DNA of 64,000 nt from Epiperipatus broadwayi (GCA_028023455.1 JAQFVV010006450.1:1401501-1465500); one strand, 5' to 3'; shown: positions 12,591-24,231, counted from the first letter of the stretch. Notes: generated by a model from the letters alone, not told the origin. Made by a program: numbers and translations.

Positions 12591-12818
12591 AATCAATACT
12601 AGTATATTGTAAATACTGAACTTTAAGATGTAATTAAAAAAGATTTGAACTCAGACTTTCAAGATATCTTCAGCCATCCACTCTATCACAAACAACTGAT
12701 ATACATGACCACACACATGTGAAAAAGATAAATGATCTCTAATATATATATATATTTCATGCTTATCCAGCACTCATCAGTTGATCCAGATCATCACCTC
12801 CCACACACATATATATAT
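12590..12818 (-). repeat. Family B repeat, second unit, part 1 (split by family E)
   Basis: Starts AATCAATACTAGTATATTGT and carries a hammerhead at 12732-12794. It stops at the CACACACATATATATAT run, where family E is inserted. The rest continues at 17455. Confidence 0.85.
12732..12794 (-). ncRNA. Type I hammerhead ribozyme, family B
   Basis: The minus strand reads ATGATCTGGATCAA, CTGATGA, stem II GTGC...GCAT, GAAAT, then an AT run, TTAG and AGATCAT. Both core boxes are intact. The outer stem I (ATGATCT/AGATCAT) is perfect and the inner stem I has one mismatch. Stem III lies in an AT run, so the cleavage site is ambiguous. Confidence 0.7.
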
Positions 12819-15800
12819 TGTACCCTTTTGTAATTTAGGTTAGGATGAATTATTTTAGATCAATTTACTAGAAAATTTTAAATTTTAAAATTAATTAAGG
12901 GCATGATGTATATAATGTGTTGAAGATCTTTTAAAAATCTAGTTAGAGCTAATAAAAATATTTACTGTATAATATTGTGTTAGTATTTTAAAAAAACAGT
13001 TAACTAAAGATAAATTATAAGATTGTATGGTTGGGAAAACTGGCCATAATAATTGCTGCATTAATAAGTCTTGTAAATAAATGTTTAAAGTAAATTTTAA
13101 AAGTAATAACTTAAAGTTGAATAAATAGACTATTTAATAATAATTATTATATTTAATAATTTTACTTAAAAAATCATTTAATTAAAAGTGATAATATAGG
13201 AGAAAAGTGCATATTCGATTTTATAATATTAAAAGAATTATTTTAAATTTTGCTATAATATTATTTTTATGTAATATTTTGTAAATTAAATCATTTATTT
13301 TATTTTTGGATAAATTAGAAGCGTTTCATGTATTTTTGTAAATCACATGATGTGTAGATATTCACACATGTGCTTGCGGAGTTTTTCTAGTAAAGTTGCA
13401 AAACTATTTTAAAATTCTAATATAAGTTTTAAAGATAGTATATTTGGCTATCCTAGAATAAAAATAATATTAGCTGTTATAAATATTAAGTTAGGTTTTA
13501 GAAATGAATGTAATAAGTAAAAGTAGATTTTTATTTTGTTTTAAAAGATAACTACATTTTAAGAAGGCTAAAAGTAATAATATAATATGATTTTTAAAAG
13601 TTATTTTAAAGTGTTTGGTAGGTGTAAATATAATATGAAAATTAGCTAAGAATTAAATAATATAATAAATATTTAGTAAATTATTATTAATTTTTAATTT
13701 TAAGGCTGCATTTTTGGCCTGGGAAATAAGCAGAGCATTGTTTAATTTGACCAATCAAATGTGTAGTTTGTCTAGGTATAAAACAGGTGCACGATTATTT
13801 TTCAGGATATTACTACTGTTATTACTATGACTACAACTTCTATCGATGGAGTAAGTTATATTAAACAACTGAATCTCTGGTAATTTACAGTTTTAAAAAT
13901 TAGGAATAGCAGTAATAGTCAATTTTATTTATTTTAAAATTCTAAAAGAACGTACAGTAATTTATTATTAAAAGATCATGTAATACAGAGATGTGAGGCT
14001 AAAAGCTATATCAAGCCAAATTTTAACGTCGCATTAAACATGAATCAACCATTGTTAAATTTTAAATTATGCAGAAAACATCTAAATTATGTTTCCATTG
14101 GGCATAGAATGTTGCCTATTGTAATAAGTAATCTTTATTTGCTATGGAGATTAGTAAGTTGGATATCATGGGAAAAATTTAAGAAAATTCGCCAAAAATG
14201 GAAATTAAAAAATATGAAATATTTTATTTAAAAAGCTGATTTAAAATAAGATAGCAAATTTTAAAAAAGAAACTTTTAACTTGGCAAAAGAATTATTTTT
14301 GAAATATTTATAATCTATTTTAAAGCTATAATTTTAAAAAATATAAAAATTAAGATCGTGAGCAAAATGCTTCATATCGTATTCAGAAGGAATTTTAAAA
14401 ATAAGGTAATTAGTGTATGCTGGACATACAGAAGATTGTGAAATTTATTTATGGAAATATTTTTTAAAAATTGTTGTGAAAATTATTTATGAAATATTTT
14501 TAAAAAAATACATAAGTATCCAGGAACGCTGAATCTTATTTGTTGTATCGGAGAACATAGACTATCGGGAAATCTGGATAAAAGTAGCAAAAACTTTCAA
14601 CTTATCTTTGTTTTTCGTTTTATTTTTTAAAAACAATGTCGTACATGTTGTTAAAGTGGAACCATCAGAGCATGCATGTCAGTAAAAAATTTGTTAACAA
14701 GTGCTGTACCAGGAAAAAAAGACACTTTCTTTAATGAACTTTTTGTCAATGGAGATTGTAAATATGTTTTTTTAAATTATTTCTTTTGCTAAAAAAATTA
14801 ATATTAATGCTTATTCACAGTATAGAAAGAACATAAAAACATTAAACTATTTACTAACCTAGTGATTAGATTCTTATTAAAAATCTTTAATAATTTTTTT
14901 TAAAAAAAACTTAATATTATTTTTTAAAGTATGATAATGTGGAATAAATGATGTGTAATGTTTTATTTAGTTCATGATCCAGAAACATCAATTAAGTAAT
15001 CGCCAGTGGAGACATATTATTTATGGTAACAATTGTAAGAATATTGATAATTTTATAATGTATTTTATTATTTTTTTTGGTGTGGATGTATGAGAATGTA
15101 TATGAAAAACACGATGCATATGCACAACTTATAATTTATTTATTCATTTTAAAAATATGCATACTTTTATTTATATTATATATTTTAATATAAGGGAAAT
15201 ATAAGTATATGATTCTATTATAACTGAACTTAGTGTTTATTTTAAGTGAGTAAGGTAGTAAAGTGGTATATCGATACTGATTGTTTATATTTTAGGGTTT
15301 AAGAGTTATTAAAGAATAAAGTAATCTTTTCTTATTGATCAGTTAGATTGTTATTTATATGTGAATTTATTTATTGTTATAGAAATATGGGAAGGAATTT
15401 AGCGATGTAGAGTGATAGATCTCTAATGATAATAGCTTGGTAGTAAGTTAAATGAAACCGAGGTAATATTTTATGTAGGATTTATTTACATTGGAATAAG
15501 GGTAGTTAATAATAATGATTATGCAAGTATAGATAACTTAGCCCTATAGCTTGTATATTTCATGGCAGTGTTTTATGTGTGTTGAAGTTGAATGTTCCAT
15601 AGAGCTGAATAAATAGCCTGGACATTATATTTAGTAGTACAGGTTATTAGACAAAGAAGTCATACCTCATTTATTATACACTGTTACCATGATGATTATT
15701 TGATAGGGGTATTATTAATTTAAAACTCTAGTTTATTCCATATACTTACCTGTTTATTTACTATCAAAATTTTTTGGATTGCATCGTGAAGGATGGTATT

Positions 15801-17454
15801 TAAAATATGAAATGATGAATAAGTTTGAAGTGCGGAATTGTTATTGAAGAAGATAAGATAGGTTATATTATTTTTAAGTAAGGATAGAAATAAATGCAAA
15901 GAGTACAAGAATATAGTTTGTCGGTAAAGAATCATAAAACTTTTCATATTTGGAATTGATTGTTATTTATTACAAATGAATAAATAATTAAAGTGAGTTT
16001 ATAAAGATATTGTTTAATTATTAAGTTTTAAAAAGACTTAATTATGATACATATTTTTTACAAGTAAAGGGATAAAACTAAATCGTGTTTTTGAAGAATA
16101 TAAGTAATCATAAGTTTGTATAAGTTATTCTATAATAACAATACATCAGTACGTACATTCTATTTGACATTAAAATTAATGATTAGTAAGCAGTCTAGGT
16201 TAATTGCTATGCTATTAATTAAAGTTATTCACATTATTAATAAGTTAGGAATAACTATATGGAATAATAAAATTATTTTTGAAAAGAACTAAATAACAAT
16301 AATAAATGCATATTGAATTAATTAACTTATATTTTTTTGAAAAAACTCACTGACTTAATGAAACTTAATGGAAATGTAATAGAGATACTATGATAATATT
16401 TGTAAAAATAGATATTTTTTATTATAAAACAATGTTCTGTATTCCATATTTTATTTTATTTAATCTTTTTTTTTGAAAGTACATAAATGGGAGTAAACAA
16501 AGTTCATGAATGTTGTAAATAATGTATATATTTTAGTGTTGAGTTTGTTAATAAAATTTGTTAAGTTTGTTTTATAAACTTTGGTGTTGATTCAATTTCT
16601 CCACATGACAGTTACATAATCACAGATAACTAGAATTAAGATATAATATTTGCACAACATAAATAAAACCATTATTTAAGAATTATAATATTTTCTTGAT
16701 ATGATTTTCTTTAAGAAGCTTCATTTATTATATCATTATTATGGTCATAGAATAACCATAAAATATTTTACACAGAATTATAGTATTATTTTGTTTGCCA
16801 CATATTTTCAGATTATAAGATTATACCACATATTTATTTAAGATGCCCTAAGAATGATAAAATATTACGTTATATTATTATTTATTATTATACATGATTA
16901 ATATTACAATGAGAAAAGATATGAAATTAAAGTATACATTGAAGATTATTATTATTAATATTAGTCAGATATAGTTAGGAATGATATTAAATCTCTTGAT
17001 TACAATGATTATAATTGCCTAGAATTATTTTAAAAGAACCTGAGATTATTTGAGCTAGATTATTTAGATAAAAATATGAGGATTATTTTATTGAGATAAT
17101 TTTAATTAAATAACTATTGAAGACGTAGGAATGCTATAGATTTATTGTTTGAGATAATAGGTGGGAATAGTATTCTTATGCCATTGAGGTACTATCTTTT
17201 GGAATATTGGCTCAATATATTCATCTTGCCACTTGTAAACTCACTTCATAGTCTCATGATTTTTATTAGATATTTATTTATTTAATTTAGGAAACAGAAC
17301 TATATTATTATTTATTAGTTAAAGCTAGTTTAATGATTTATAGTATTAAAGAATATATTATTATTGATTGGTTACAATTTTAAGTGAACATAATTATTTA
17401 TTTGAGCTAGACCAATTTGGTATTATTATATATTTTCCTAAAAGTGACGGTACA
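12819..17454 (+). mobile_element. Family E element, 4.6 kb, non-coding, TG...CA ends
   Basis: Starts TGTACCCTTTTG and ends GTGACGGTACA, inside an AT run of a family B repeat that continues on the other side. It shares collinear blocks with 40470-44731. Examples are CAAAACTATTTTAAAATT, a promoter block, TAATATTTGCACAA and TATTCTTATGCCATTGAG. No open frame over about 75 codons is found. Candidates: a giant solo LTR, a LARD-like LTR element, or a large non-autonomous DNA transposon with 9-bp inverted ends. The orientation follows the promoter. Confidence 0.8.
13751..13783 (+). promoter_or_regulatory. CCAAT and TATA boxes of family E copy 1
   Basis: CCAAT at 13751 and TATAAAA at 13777, 26 bases apart, about 960 bases from the left end. 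The block is conserved with the second copy at the same spacing, which suggests an RNA polymerase II promoter. Confidence 0.55.
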
Positions 17455-17720
17455 ATATATATCAGTGTTCAGTTTATATTAAGATAGCAAATCTTCAAAC
17501 TTTAATAGTCTTCTCCACCCTCCAACTCTTTCAGCAATCCATAGCATTGAAAATCTGACAATGGAATGCTCAAACCCTTGTTGATGCAAATATTGTTGTC
17601 ATACTCATGTTGACTTTAAGTCACTCTGTCCCCTCATATATATGACTTTAATATATCTATTTAAATACACAGACGGATGGGCAGAATTCAGGCTGAATCT
17701 GCTATATTGATGCCAATATT
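17455..17720 (-). repeat. Family B repeat, second unit, part 2
   Basis: Continues with CAGTGTTCAGTTTATATTAA, CTCCACCCTCCAACTC and GGGCAGAATTCAGGCTGAAT, the sequence that follows the TA run in uninterrupted copies (for example 3120). Confidence 0.85.
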
Positions 17721-18060
17721 ATCATACTATAAGATTTTCAATGGTATGGATGGTTGAAGAATTGAAGAAGATTGAAGTCTGTCCATTAAAGTTTGAAGAT
17801 TTGCTATATTAATATAAACTGAGAGCTGATTATATAAATTGTGGGAGTTGATGATCCGAACCAACTGATGAGTGCTGTTTCAGCATGAAATATGTATATT
17901 GAAGGTCATTTATCTTTTTCACATGTGTGTGGTCATGCATATCGATTATAAAAGATAGAGAGGATAGCTTGAAAGTCAAGTTCAATTCCCTTTTAATTAT
18001 ATCTTAAAGTTCGGTATTTATAATATATTAGTATTGATTTATTACAAAATCAATTTAAGA
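17720..18060 (+). repeat. Family B repeat, inverted unit
   Basis: Opposite orientation to the preceding unit. It runs from TTCAATGGTATGGATGGTTG to the terminus ATTAGTATTGATTTATT near 18045, which is the inverted complement of the terminus at 12590. Together the two units form a foldback of about 230-bp arms, or more, interrupted by family E. Confidence 0.85.
17851..17909 (+). ncRNA. Type I hammerhead ribozyme, family B (best copy)
   Basis: Box 1 CTGATGA is at 17865-17871. Stem II GTGCTG/CAGCAT (17872-17877 and 17881-17886) has a TTT loop and a G-T closing pair. GAAA is at 17887-17890. Stem III is minimal (A-U, U-A) with the loop ATGT, and the NUH triplet ATA (17896-17898) predicts cleavage after 17898. 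Stem I pairs CAA with TTG and, beyond an internal loop, ATGATC with GGTCAT (one G-T). All invariant core bases are present. This matches the short-stem-III type known from Penelope-like elements and retrozymes. Confidence 0.8.
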
Positions 18061-18564
18061 AACTAAGTATATATTCAAAGTGCTAGTGTTATACTCATGG
18101 TTATTAAGCCATTTTAATATTGTTGTTTTAATAAATGAGAAATTTGCTAAATGCATTGAAAGTATATCTTTTTAAAATTAATTTTATTCTCTGATATGGT
18201 GCCTTTATAATATATATTTATATACCGCATTTTACTGCTTATTGTTATAAAATGAGTTAACTATATATTAATTATTCTTGGTTTATTTCATATGCATTAT
18301 TTTTTATTTCCATTCATTGCCTAAATACTGAAATACTTTTTATTAATAATAAATCAAAACAATGATAAATTATCAGTTTTGGCAAAGGATATACAATGTT
18401 TTCATGATACTTATTGAAGGTTTTACTCTACTGTTAAGTATTTAAATTTAGTTACAGACTGTAACTCATCTATCAAATAGAACATAGTAATGACCAAATT
18501 TTCATTAAAAAATAAAATTCAAAATAAACATGAATATAATATAAAGGTTTGTGATGATAGTATT

Positions 18565-18810
18565 GTAGATGAAACAGGCAAAACTCTCCATATAGTAGTG
18601 CCACTCAGTGCAAGCCAGAGTAATCAATGGATTCCAGAAGGCTTGTGCATAAAATTCCCATCTAGTGCCTACTCATCCAATATCCCCAGACTAGCTTCTG
18701 GCTTGTGGCCTTTATCAGTGAGGGGCCTTGGATCTGAGAGCACTGCATCTAGCACTGAGATAAGCAAGCATAAGAAATGGTGATCATATGATGTTTATTG
18801 GTATTGTAAA
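18565..18810 (-). repeat. Family A element, single-arm copy
   Basis: Carries the arm starting AACAGGCAAAACTCTCCATA, then the hammerhead region (18671-18738, minus) and the terminal AAGAAATGGTGATCATATGA. It abuts a family C element. The 97-residue open frame across it has no coding meaning. Confidence 0.8.
18671..18738 (-). ncRNA. Hammerhead ribozyme-like sequence, family A (mutated)
   Basis: The minus strand reads CTGATAA, then GGC-CACAA-GCC (a short stem II), GAAG, CTAGTC and TGGGGA. Stem I pairs CCCTCA with TGGGGA in part, and ATCCAA with TTGGAT. Changes in the core (G8 to A, A15.1 to G) predict an inactive copy. Confidence 0.5.
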
Positions 18811-19235
18811 TGCTATAATATGTTGGACTATTTCCATCATCTATCATTACATGTTGAATGTCTAGAAAATTTAAAACTTTATTTATACTTTTTAAATAAA
18901 AACAACTGTTAGTAATAACACAAACAACACAGCTATTCTGTCAAGACTCAATTGGTTAGAGCATCGCCTTAAAATTTGATATTCAAAAATCTCAAGATGC
19001 GAGTTCAACTCCTATTCTAGTTTTGTCAATGTGTCAGGCCAGCAATACCTGAAGAATAGTGGAGAATAATACCACGTGAAACATTGTGTAATCTTCTAAC
19101 TTGTGTTATCTATTTGTGTGTTATTACTAACAGTTGTTTGCATTTAAAAAGTTTAAATAAAGTTTAAAATTTTCTAGACATTCAACATTTAATGATAGAT
19201 GATGAAAATAAACCAACATATTAGAATTATTAATA
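18810..19235 (+). repeat. Family C foldback element with a tRNA-like core
   Basis: Arms of about 110 bp at 18815-18930 and 19115-19230 share TTGAATGTCTAGAAAATTTA and its complement. The core (18950-19090) has an A-box-like TTGGTTAGAGCATCG, a B-box-like GCGAGTTCAACTCC, and a hammerhead-like CTGAAGA...GAAAC. The tRNA part resembles a class II (Leu-like) tRNA. Confidence 0.8.
19049..19090 (+). ncRNA. Hammerhead-like motif, family C
   Basis: CTGAAGA (19049-19055), stem GTGG/CCAC with the loop AGAATAATA, then GAAAC (19078-19082). The sister copy at 34369-34402 has GAGG/TCTC at the same place, a T-A to A-T covariation. No complete stem I or stem III cleavage site could be built, so this is a core motif only. 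Confidence 0.4.
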
Positions 19236-19239
19236 TTAT

Positions 19240-20150
19240 ACATTTAGCAATCAAATCAATGCACAATGAACATAAAAGTAAATAAAATTTATCAATGAGG
19301 CCCAGATGCAAATTCATAAGAAATTAAATTGCAAGCTTGAAAATAATATATTCAACAATAAAATCAATGCATAATGTATATAAAAGTAATACATTTAATC
19401 CATAAAAAACAAAATAGATGGCAATGTATTCAATACAAGTAATCCATAAGAAATGTGTAAACTAATTAATGTTTTAACAACAAAGCCAAACATAAATCTG
19501 TAAGAAATTAAATTACAAAAACCAATCTATGCAATGAATATAAGTAATGATTTATTAAGCATAGAAATACAAAAAGTAATTGATAAAAAACAGTTAATTT
19601 GTTTAAATAAAACTATAGAACTAAACATTTCAGCAAAGATCATGTTTTGTATTTTATTATAAATCTTATGGCTAAAATGTGATTTAGACTATGGTATAAA
19701 TGTACATTACTGCATGTATATTTTTATGACATCTATTATTTTTCATTTTACTTATAAATGGATAGCTTTTTGAGATTAAACTTCCTATGGATTGCTTCTG
19801 TTTAACCCATATATATTGCCACCAATTATTTTCTTTTGTATTAGTGTGCTTGATAAATCATTATTTATATTTAATCCATTTTTTTTTTTTAAAATTTCTA
19901 ATGGACTTGCATTTGGTCTCCACTACAATATTTCGTTTTGATAATTTTAATTGATAGTTTTTATGATTTCTTGTATTGAACACATTTATTGCAATCTATT
20001 ATTTTCTCATGAATTACTTTATATTCTGCATTGATTTGGCTATTAATTACTTTGTTTCCAAACAGGTTTTGTAAATTTATTTCATATACATTTGGTTTCA
20101 ATGCTCAAGTACTATTTAATTTTATACTCATTATACATTAATTTGGTTGA
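19240..20150. repeat. Degenerate repeat block H
   Basis: Loose tandem units with AATCAATGCA and TATAAAAGTAA (19240-19560) are followed at 19880-20130 by an inverted version. TTCAATACAAGTAATCCATA near 19429 corresponds to the complement near 19970. No coding content. Confidence 0.45.
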
Positions 20151-20160
20151 AACAGAATGT

Positions 20161-20280
20161 GATGCAATGTGCTATGGCTTCTCTTTTATCGAAGTCAGGA
20201 ATCTCTCAGCCACTATAACCAGAGAAACCTGCTAGCCATCTTACCTTTTCATTCCCCACCTTAAGTTTTTCCCATATTCT
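20161..20280 (-). mobile_element. LINE J extreme 3' end, second short copy
   Basis: Repeats the LINE J 3' untranslated end: minus-strand GGTTTCTCTGGTTATAGTGG, then an AGAGAAGCCATAGCACATTG block. It lies just downstream of the longer copy, so two 3' ends are in tandem. Confidence 0.7.
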
Positions 20281-20284
20281 TTTT

Positions 20285-20945
20285 TATCCTGCTGTGATGT
20301 GATGTATTATGGCTTCTCCTTAAACGAAGTCAAGAATATCTCAGCAATTATGCCCAGATAAACCTGTTAGCCACTTTATTTTACATTCCCCACTCTAAAT
20401 TTACCCATAATCTGCTCTATCCCATTTCCACAACATAATCTTTGTCAACTCTATAACCTTTATATCTAAATCCCCCTTATCTTTTCCCAAACCCAACATA
20501 AAAAACAATAATTCACTTTCTGTATAATCACTCTTTTCATATTTATTTTTCCACAACTTCATTATATGTACCCTTTCTGTTTTCAAACATTTACATTCAA
20601 TTAACAAATGCCTAATATTTTCTATTCCTTCCTTACATAATTTACAAAATAAACCACCCATATTTTTCCATTTACATGTATATTCTTTTGTAGCTAAAGA
20701 TCCCGTTGAGCCTTAAACAATAAACTACTTTCCTTACTATTATCATATATTAACTCACACCTAATATTCTGTTTATTTCTATATATATTTAAACTCTTTT
20801 TACTCTCCATACTATTTCTCCATCTCTCTAACTCCCTAGTCCTTATTATTAAATTTATTCTTTTATCCCATTCCTTACTACTATAACACTCAACAATCCT
20901 CCTAACACAATCATCCCATCTTCTGTACAAATATACTGCTACCAC
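20285..20945 (-). mobile_element. LINE J 3' fragment (5'-truncated)
   Basis: Encodes [20 protein letters not shown], then [20 protein letters not shown] and [19 protein letters not shown]. This is the same C-terminal region as 4413-5416, with two frames joined by a break near 20690. It is joined to a family A arm at 20946. Confidence 0.85.
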
Positions 20946-21020
20946 TCTTCATACAGTAGTGCCATCCAGTGCAAGATTTTGTAATCAATGAATGCAAGAA
21001 AGTTTGTGCATAGAATCCCT
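20946..21020 (-). repeat. Family A arm fragment joined to LINE J
   Basis: Plus-strand TTCATACAGTAGTGCCATCC and the following sequence match the family A arm. It ends where the LINE J fragment begins at 20945. Confidence 0.7.
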
Positions 21021-22449
21021 ACCTTGTAATGATTGATTTGGTTGTAACTATATTATTTACAGATTTGTTTGTGCGTGTGTGTGTGTGTTTTTTTACACAA
21101 AATGGTAAACTTTTCAAGTAGTTCTTTCTATGGTCACTGGGTATGTATGTGGCTTCATCTGATGAGTGGACCACAGGATTTAAATAGTATTTTTGAATTT
21201 TCAACAGCTTTATTTTCTCTCATAAATAACTTTATAGACAATTTTTTTGATCTTCTATCATTTATATATTTTTTCTTATTCAAAACTATTTGTAAAAGTA
21301 TATATTTATATACATCGATTAAAATTTATCACTCATAGTTACGGCTAATTATTTATAAAATAATGAATTTATGATAAAGAGTTAAAAACCATTTTCTGGG
21401 TAATGATCCAAGATAAAATTTGTCCACAATCATTATATTATTTAAATCACAAATGTTTCCCTTTTTTAAATGGTAATACCCAATTACATTTAAAAAAATT
21501 AAATCAATTAGTCAAAATATAATCTGAATAATATTTTATTATTACTTTTCATAAACAATATCACAGCAATTAAAAAAACTTTACTTTAAAACCACTTTTA
21601 AAAAAATATACATGTAATTATTCATAAAGGAATTCAACCTTTCTTAAAAATGTTTTTTAAATACAATTATTTTTGCTAATAAAAAAAAATAACACATTCA
21701 TTTTTTTACTCTTAAAAACACTAAATTAAAAATATATATTTTACAATAATTTTATTCTTCTGGAATTACAGCTTTTCACCTATGAAATAAAAAAAAGAAT
21801 AATTATATGTTCACTAATCTTTAAGATTTTTGTTAAATATTTAAATTAATGAACCAAAGCCTACTTTTAATTACATTAAAATAATTCAATATTCAATTTT
21901 GTTTGCAAATATCGATTCTATATACTGTATATGAAAGTGATGCGAGACTAGTATCATTAAGCACTGAAACTTGACCACGAGTTTCAATACCCCCCCCCAT
22001 CCAATAAAACCCAATCATTCTCATCATCAAACAGGTAGATATATTATACTAACTAGACAGACTCTCTTTGCTTGTATTGTAAGTAATAGTCCTTGCTTCA
22101 ACATATTATTTTTAACAAAAGCATTACACTGCTAAAATCTTATGAAATTTACTGATAGGTCATTTAAAATATAAATTAAATCAACATAGCATATAAACAA
22201 ATAAGAAATGTTTATACTATGTTTATAATACCATTAACGTTGATTTTATTATTTATATAAATATTATATACTCACACTAAATATCATATTTTAAGAATTA
22301 CAAAAATGCAAAATAAAAATAAAAAATCAAGTCTTTAGTAAGATCAAAGATAAATTGGTGGACTTTGCATACAAAAGAGTAAAAGACATCCTCACAAGGT
22401 GAAGGTTGACAATTGTATTTCTTTTCTTTTTTATCATCAATGTATTAGC

Positions 22450-22640
22450 ATTCATAAAAGCAAATCTGATTAATCTGGGGTGGGATTTCTAACCAAAAAT
22501 AATTAGGTATCCATTTACTGATCAATGTTGCATGGTTAGCTAATGAAAGATATTTGAAAAAAAAAAATAAAAATCTAAACCTGCTTGTAATCTGAAAAAA
22601 TTTTCAAGATTTTTTGGCTAGAATTAAGATTATATATATA
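22450..22640 (-). repeat. SINE family G relative, decayed
   Basis: Plus-strand CTGCTTGTAATCTGAAAAAA and the A-rich run before it resemble the body of the element at 48840. The tRNA-like head is mostly lost. Confidence 0.3.
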
Positions 22641-23089
22641 AAATAACAAAACGATTTAAATTCTGACTATTGTAAACTTCTACATTGTTATACCTTAGTT
22701 AGGCCAAGTTATATGTTGAATTCTAGAACTATAACCCACAAACAAATTAACTGTCAGAATCCAATCATTTAGAATATATATAAAAAAATGAATTACCAAA
22801 AAATGTAATTCAATTGTCTATTATATATATATATCGAGTGTGATGATTAGTGATACAAACAACCATATCATTATATATTAAACCATTTGACATATTAGCT
22901 TTAATACATGAAAATTTTGGCTTTAACATATGCAAATATTTGTTTTCAGATCTTACTTCAGGCTTCATTGTCAAGCTTATATAAAATAAAAATAACATAA
23001 ATGATGGAAATGCTATATTATTATAAAGTTAGTAAAAATGATTCTAATTATTATTAGTATTATTAAGCACTGCAAGACCCATGCTATTA

Positions 23090-23560
23090 ATTTCCTAATA
23101 TTTGATCATGTTTTTTCTGTTCACACATACGCTTCTTTAATTGAACACTACTATCATCATTAGATATTTCTCTATACCCATCACAATTTTGTACATCTAT
23201 CAGTCTTCTTTCCCTAAAAAATTACACCATAACTATCCTTATTCATCTTTTTTCCAGTAAACTCATCATTTAATCTATTCATTTAATTATTACAGTCTTG
23301 TACAAATCATACAGCTGAATGTTTTTTAAGATTCTCCAGTTATTGTCAACATGGATTTTTCACTGTGCCATAGATTCTGTGCAATACAGTCCTTTCAAAT
23401 ATCCTTAACTTATGCTCATTCATTTTAGAAATTGTCTAATTTTACATTCATTAATACTGGTTGTATCAAAGATTTATAAGTAAGTATCTTAAATCTTCTG
23501 GAAATTTTGTTTTTCATAACTTTTACAAAATCATAATACATTCTGTTTTCCTGAAGGTTT
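23090..23560 (-). mobile_element. LINE C-terminal fragment
   Basis: Minus-strand translation gives KILTYKSLIQPVLM and, with stops, EHKLRIFERTVLHRIYGTVK. This is the KTLIRPVL...FERKVLRKIYGP region found after the RT domain in many metazoan LINEs. It is heavily decayed. Confidence 0.6.
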
Positions 23561-23690
23561 GTGATGATGGTGTTCTAGTCGTATTTTTTTATATTGGACT
23601 ATTTCCATCATCTAATATATGTATTGATGTCAATTCACGTATTCGATGATGGAAATAGTCCAATATAAAAATACAAATAATACATTCTAT
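23545..23690. repeat. Family C end, short foldback
   Basis: GGTTTGTGATGATGGTGTT begins the family C outer end also seen at 18545 and, inverted, near 34550. ATATTGGACTATTTCCATC is repeated inverted at 23645-23670, giving a hairpin. Confidence 0.7.
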
Positions 23691-24040
23691 TTGAATATTG
23701 AATTATATCAATTTCTGTTTTCATACATTTTTTTTTTTTGCATTATACATACATCCCAAGTATTTAAACTCATTTACTCTTTCAAATAACTATTTAAAAT
23801 GATCACATATTTCAATAACAATCTTGAGCTATCGATGTCAACTATGAAAATCATTTATATTATGACAAATCAATTTAATTCTATTTCCAATGTATAATTA
23901 AATATGAAAATCACTTTCTAAGATACTTTAAATATAAAAAAATAAAGACTATTAAATATTTAATAATAATTCGAGGAATCATTTTGTATAATTCTTTACT
24001 ATATTGAAGTTAAATATAGTTTTACTTCTCAATATTATGT

Positions 24041-24231
24041 AACAAAAAGCATTTATTTATAATTGTTAGTAGAGAAGAAGATATAAATTAATATTAAAGT
24101 TTATCGGCTATACATTTTATGAAGGCTATGAATATGAGGCATGGATCCTCGAAAATCGTTAAGCCAATAAACTTTAATATTAATTTATATCTTCTTCTCT
24201 ACTAACAATTATAAATAAGTGTTTTTTGTTA
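24041..24231. repeat. Family F near-perfect hairpin
   Basis: Arms 24041-24108 and 24163-24231 differ at about two positions in 65 and flank a loop of about 54 bases containing GGATCCTCGAAAATCGTTAA. A shorter relative of the loop occurs at 57855-57890. No coding content. Confidence 0.85.

Noticed and set aside
13751-14231. 63-residue open frame downstream of the family E promoter as a conserved peptide
   Set aside because: The second copy has a different short frame at the corresponding place, so there is no evidence of coding constraint.
12819-17454. Family E as a Penelope or LINE element
   Set aside because: No RT or endonuclease motif in any frame, and the ends are defined TG...CA, not variable 5' truncations.
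18490-18783. 97-residue open frame
   Set aside because: It runs across a family A element and changes sequence origin within the frame.
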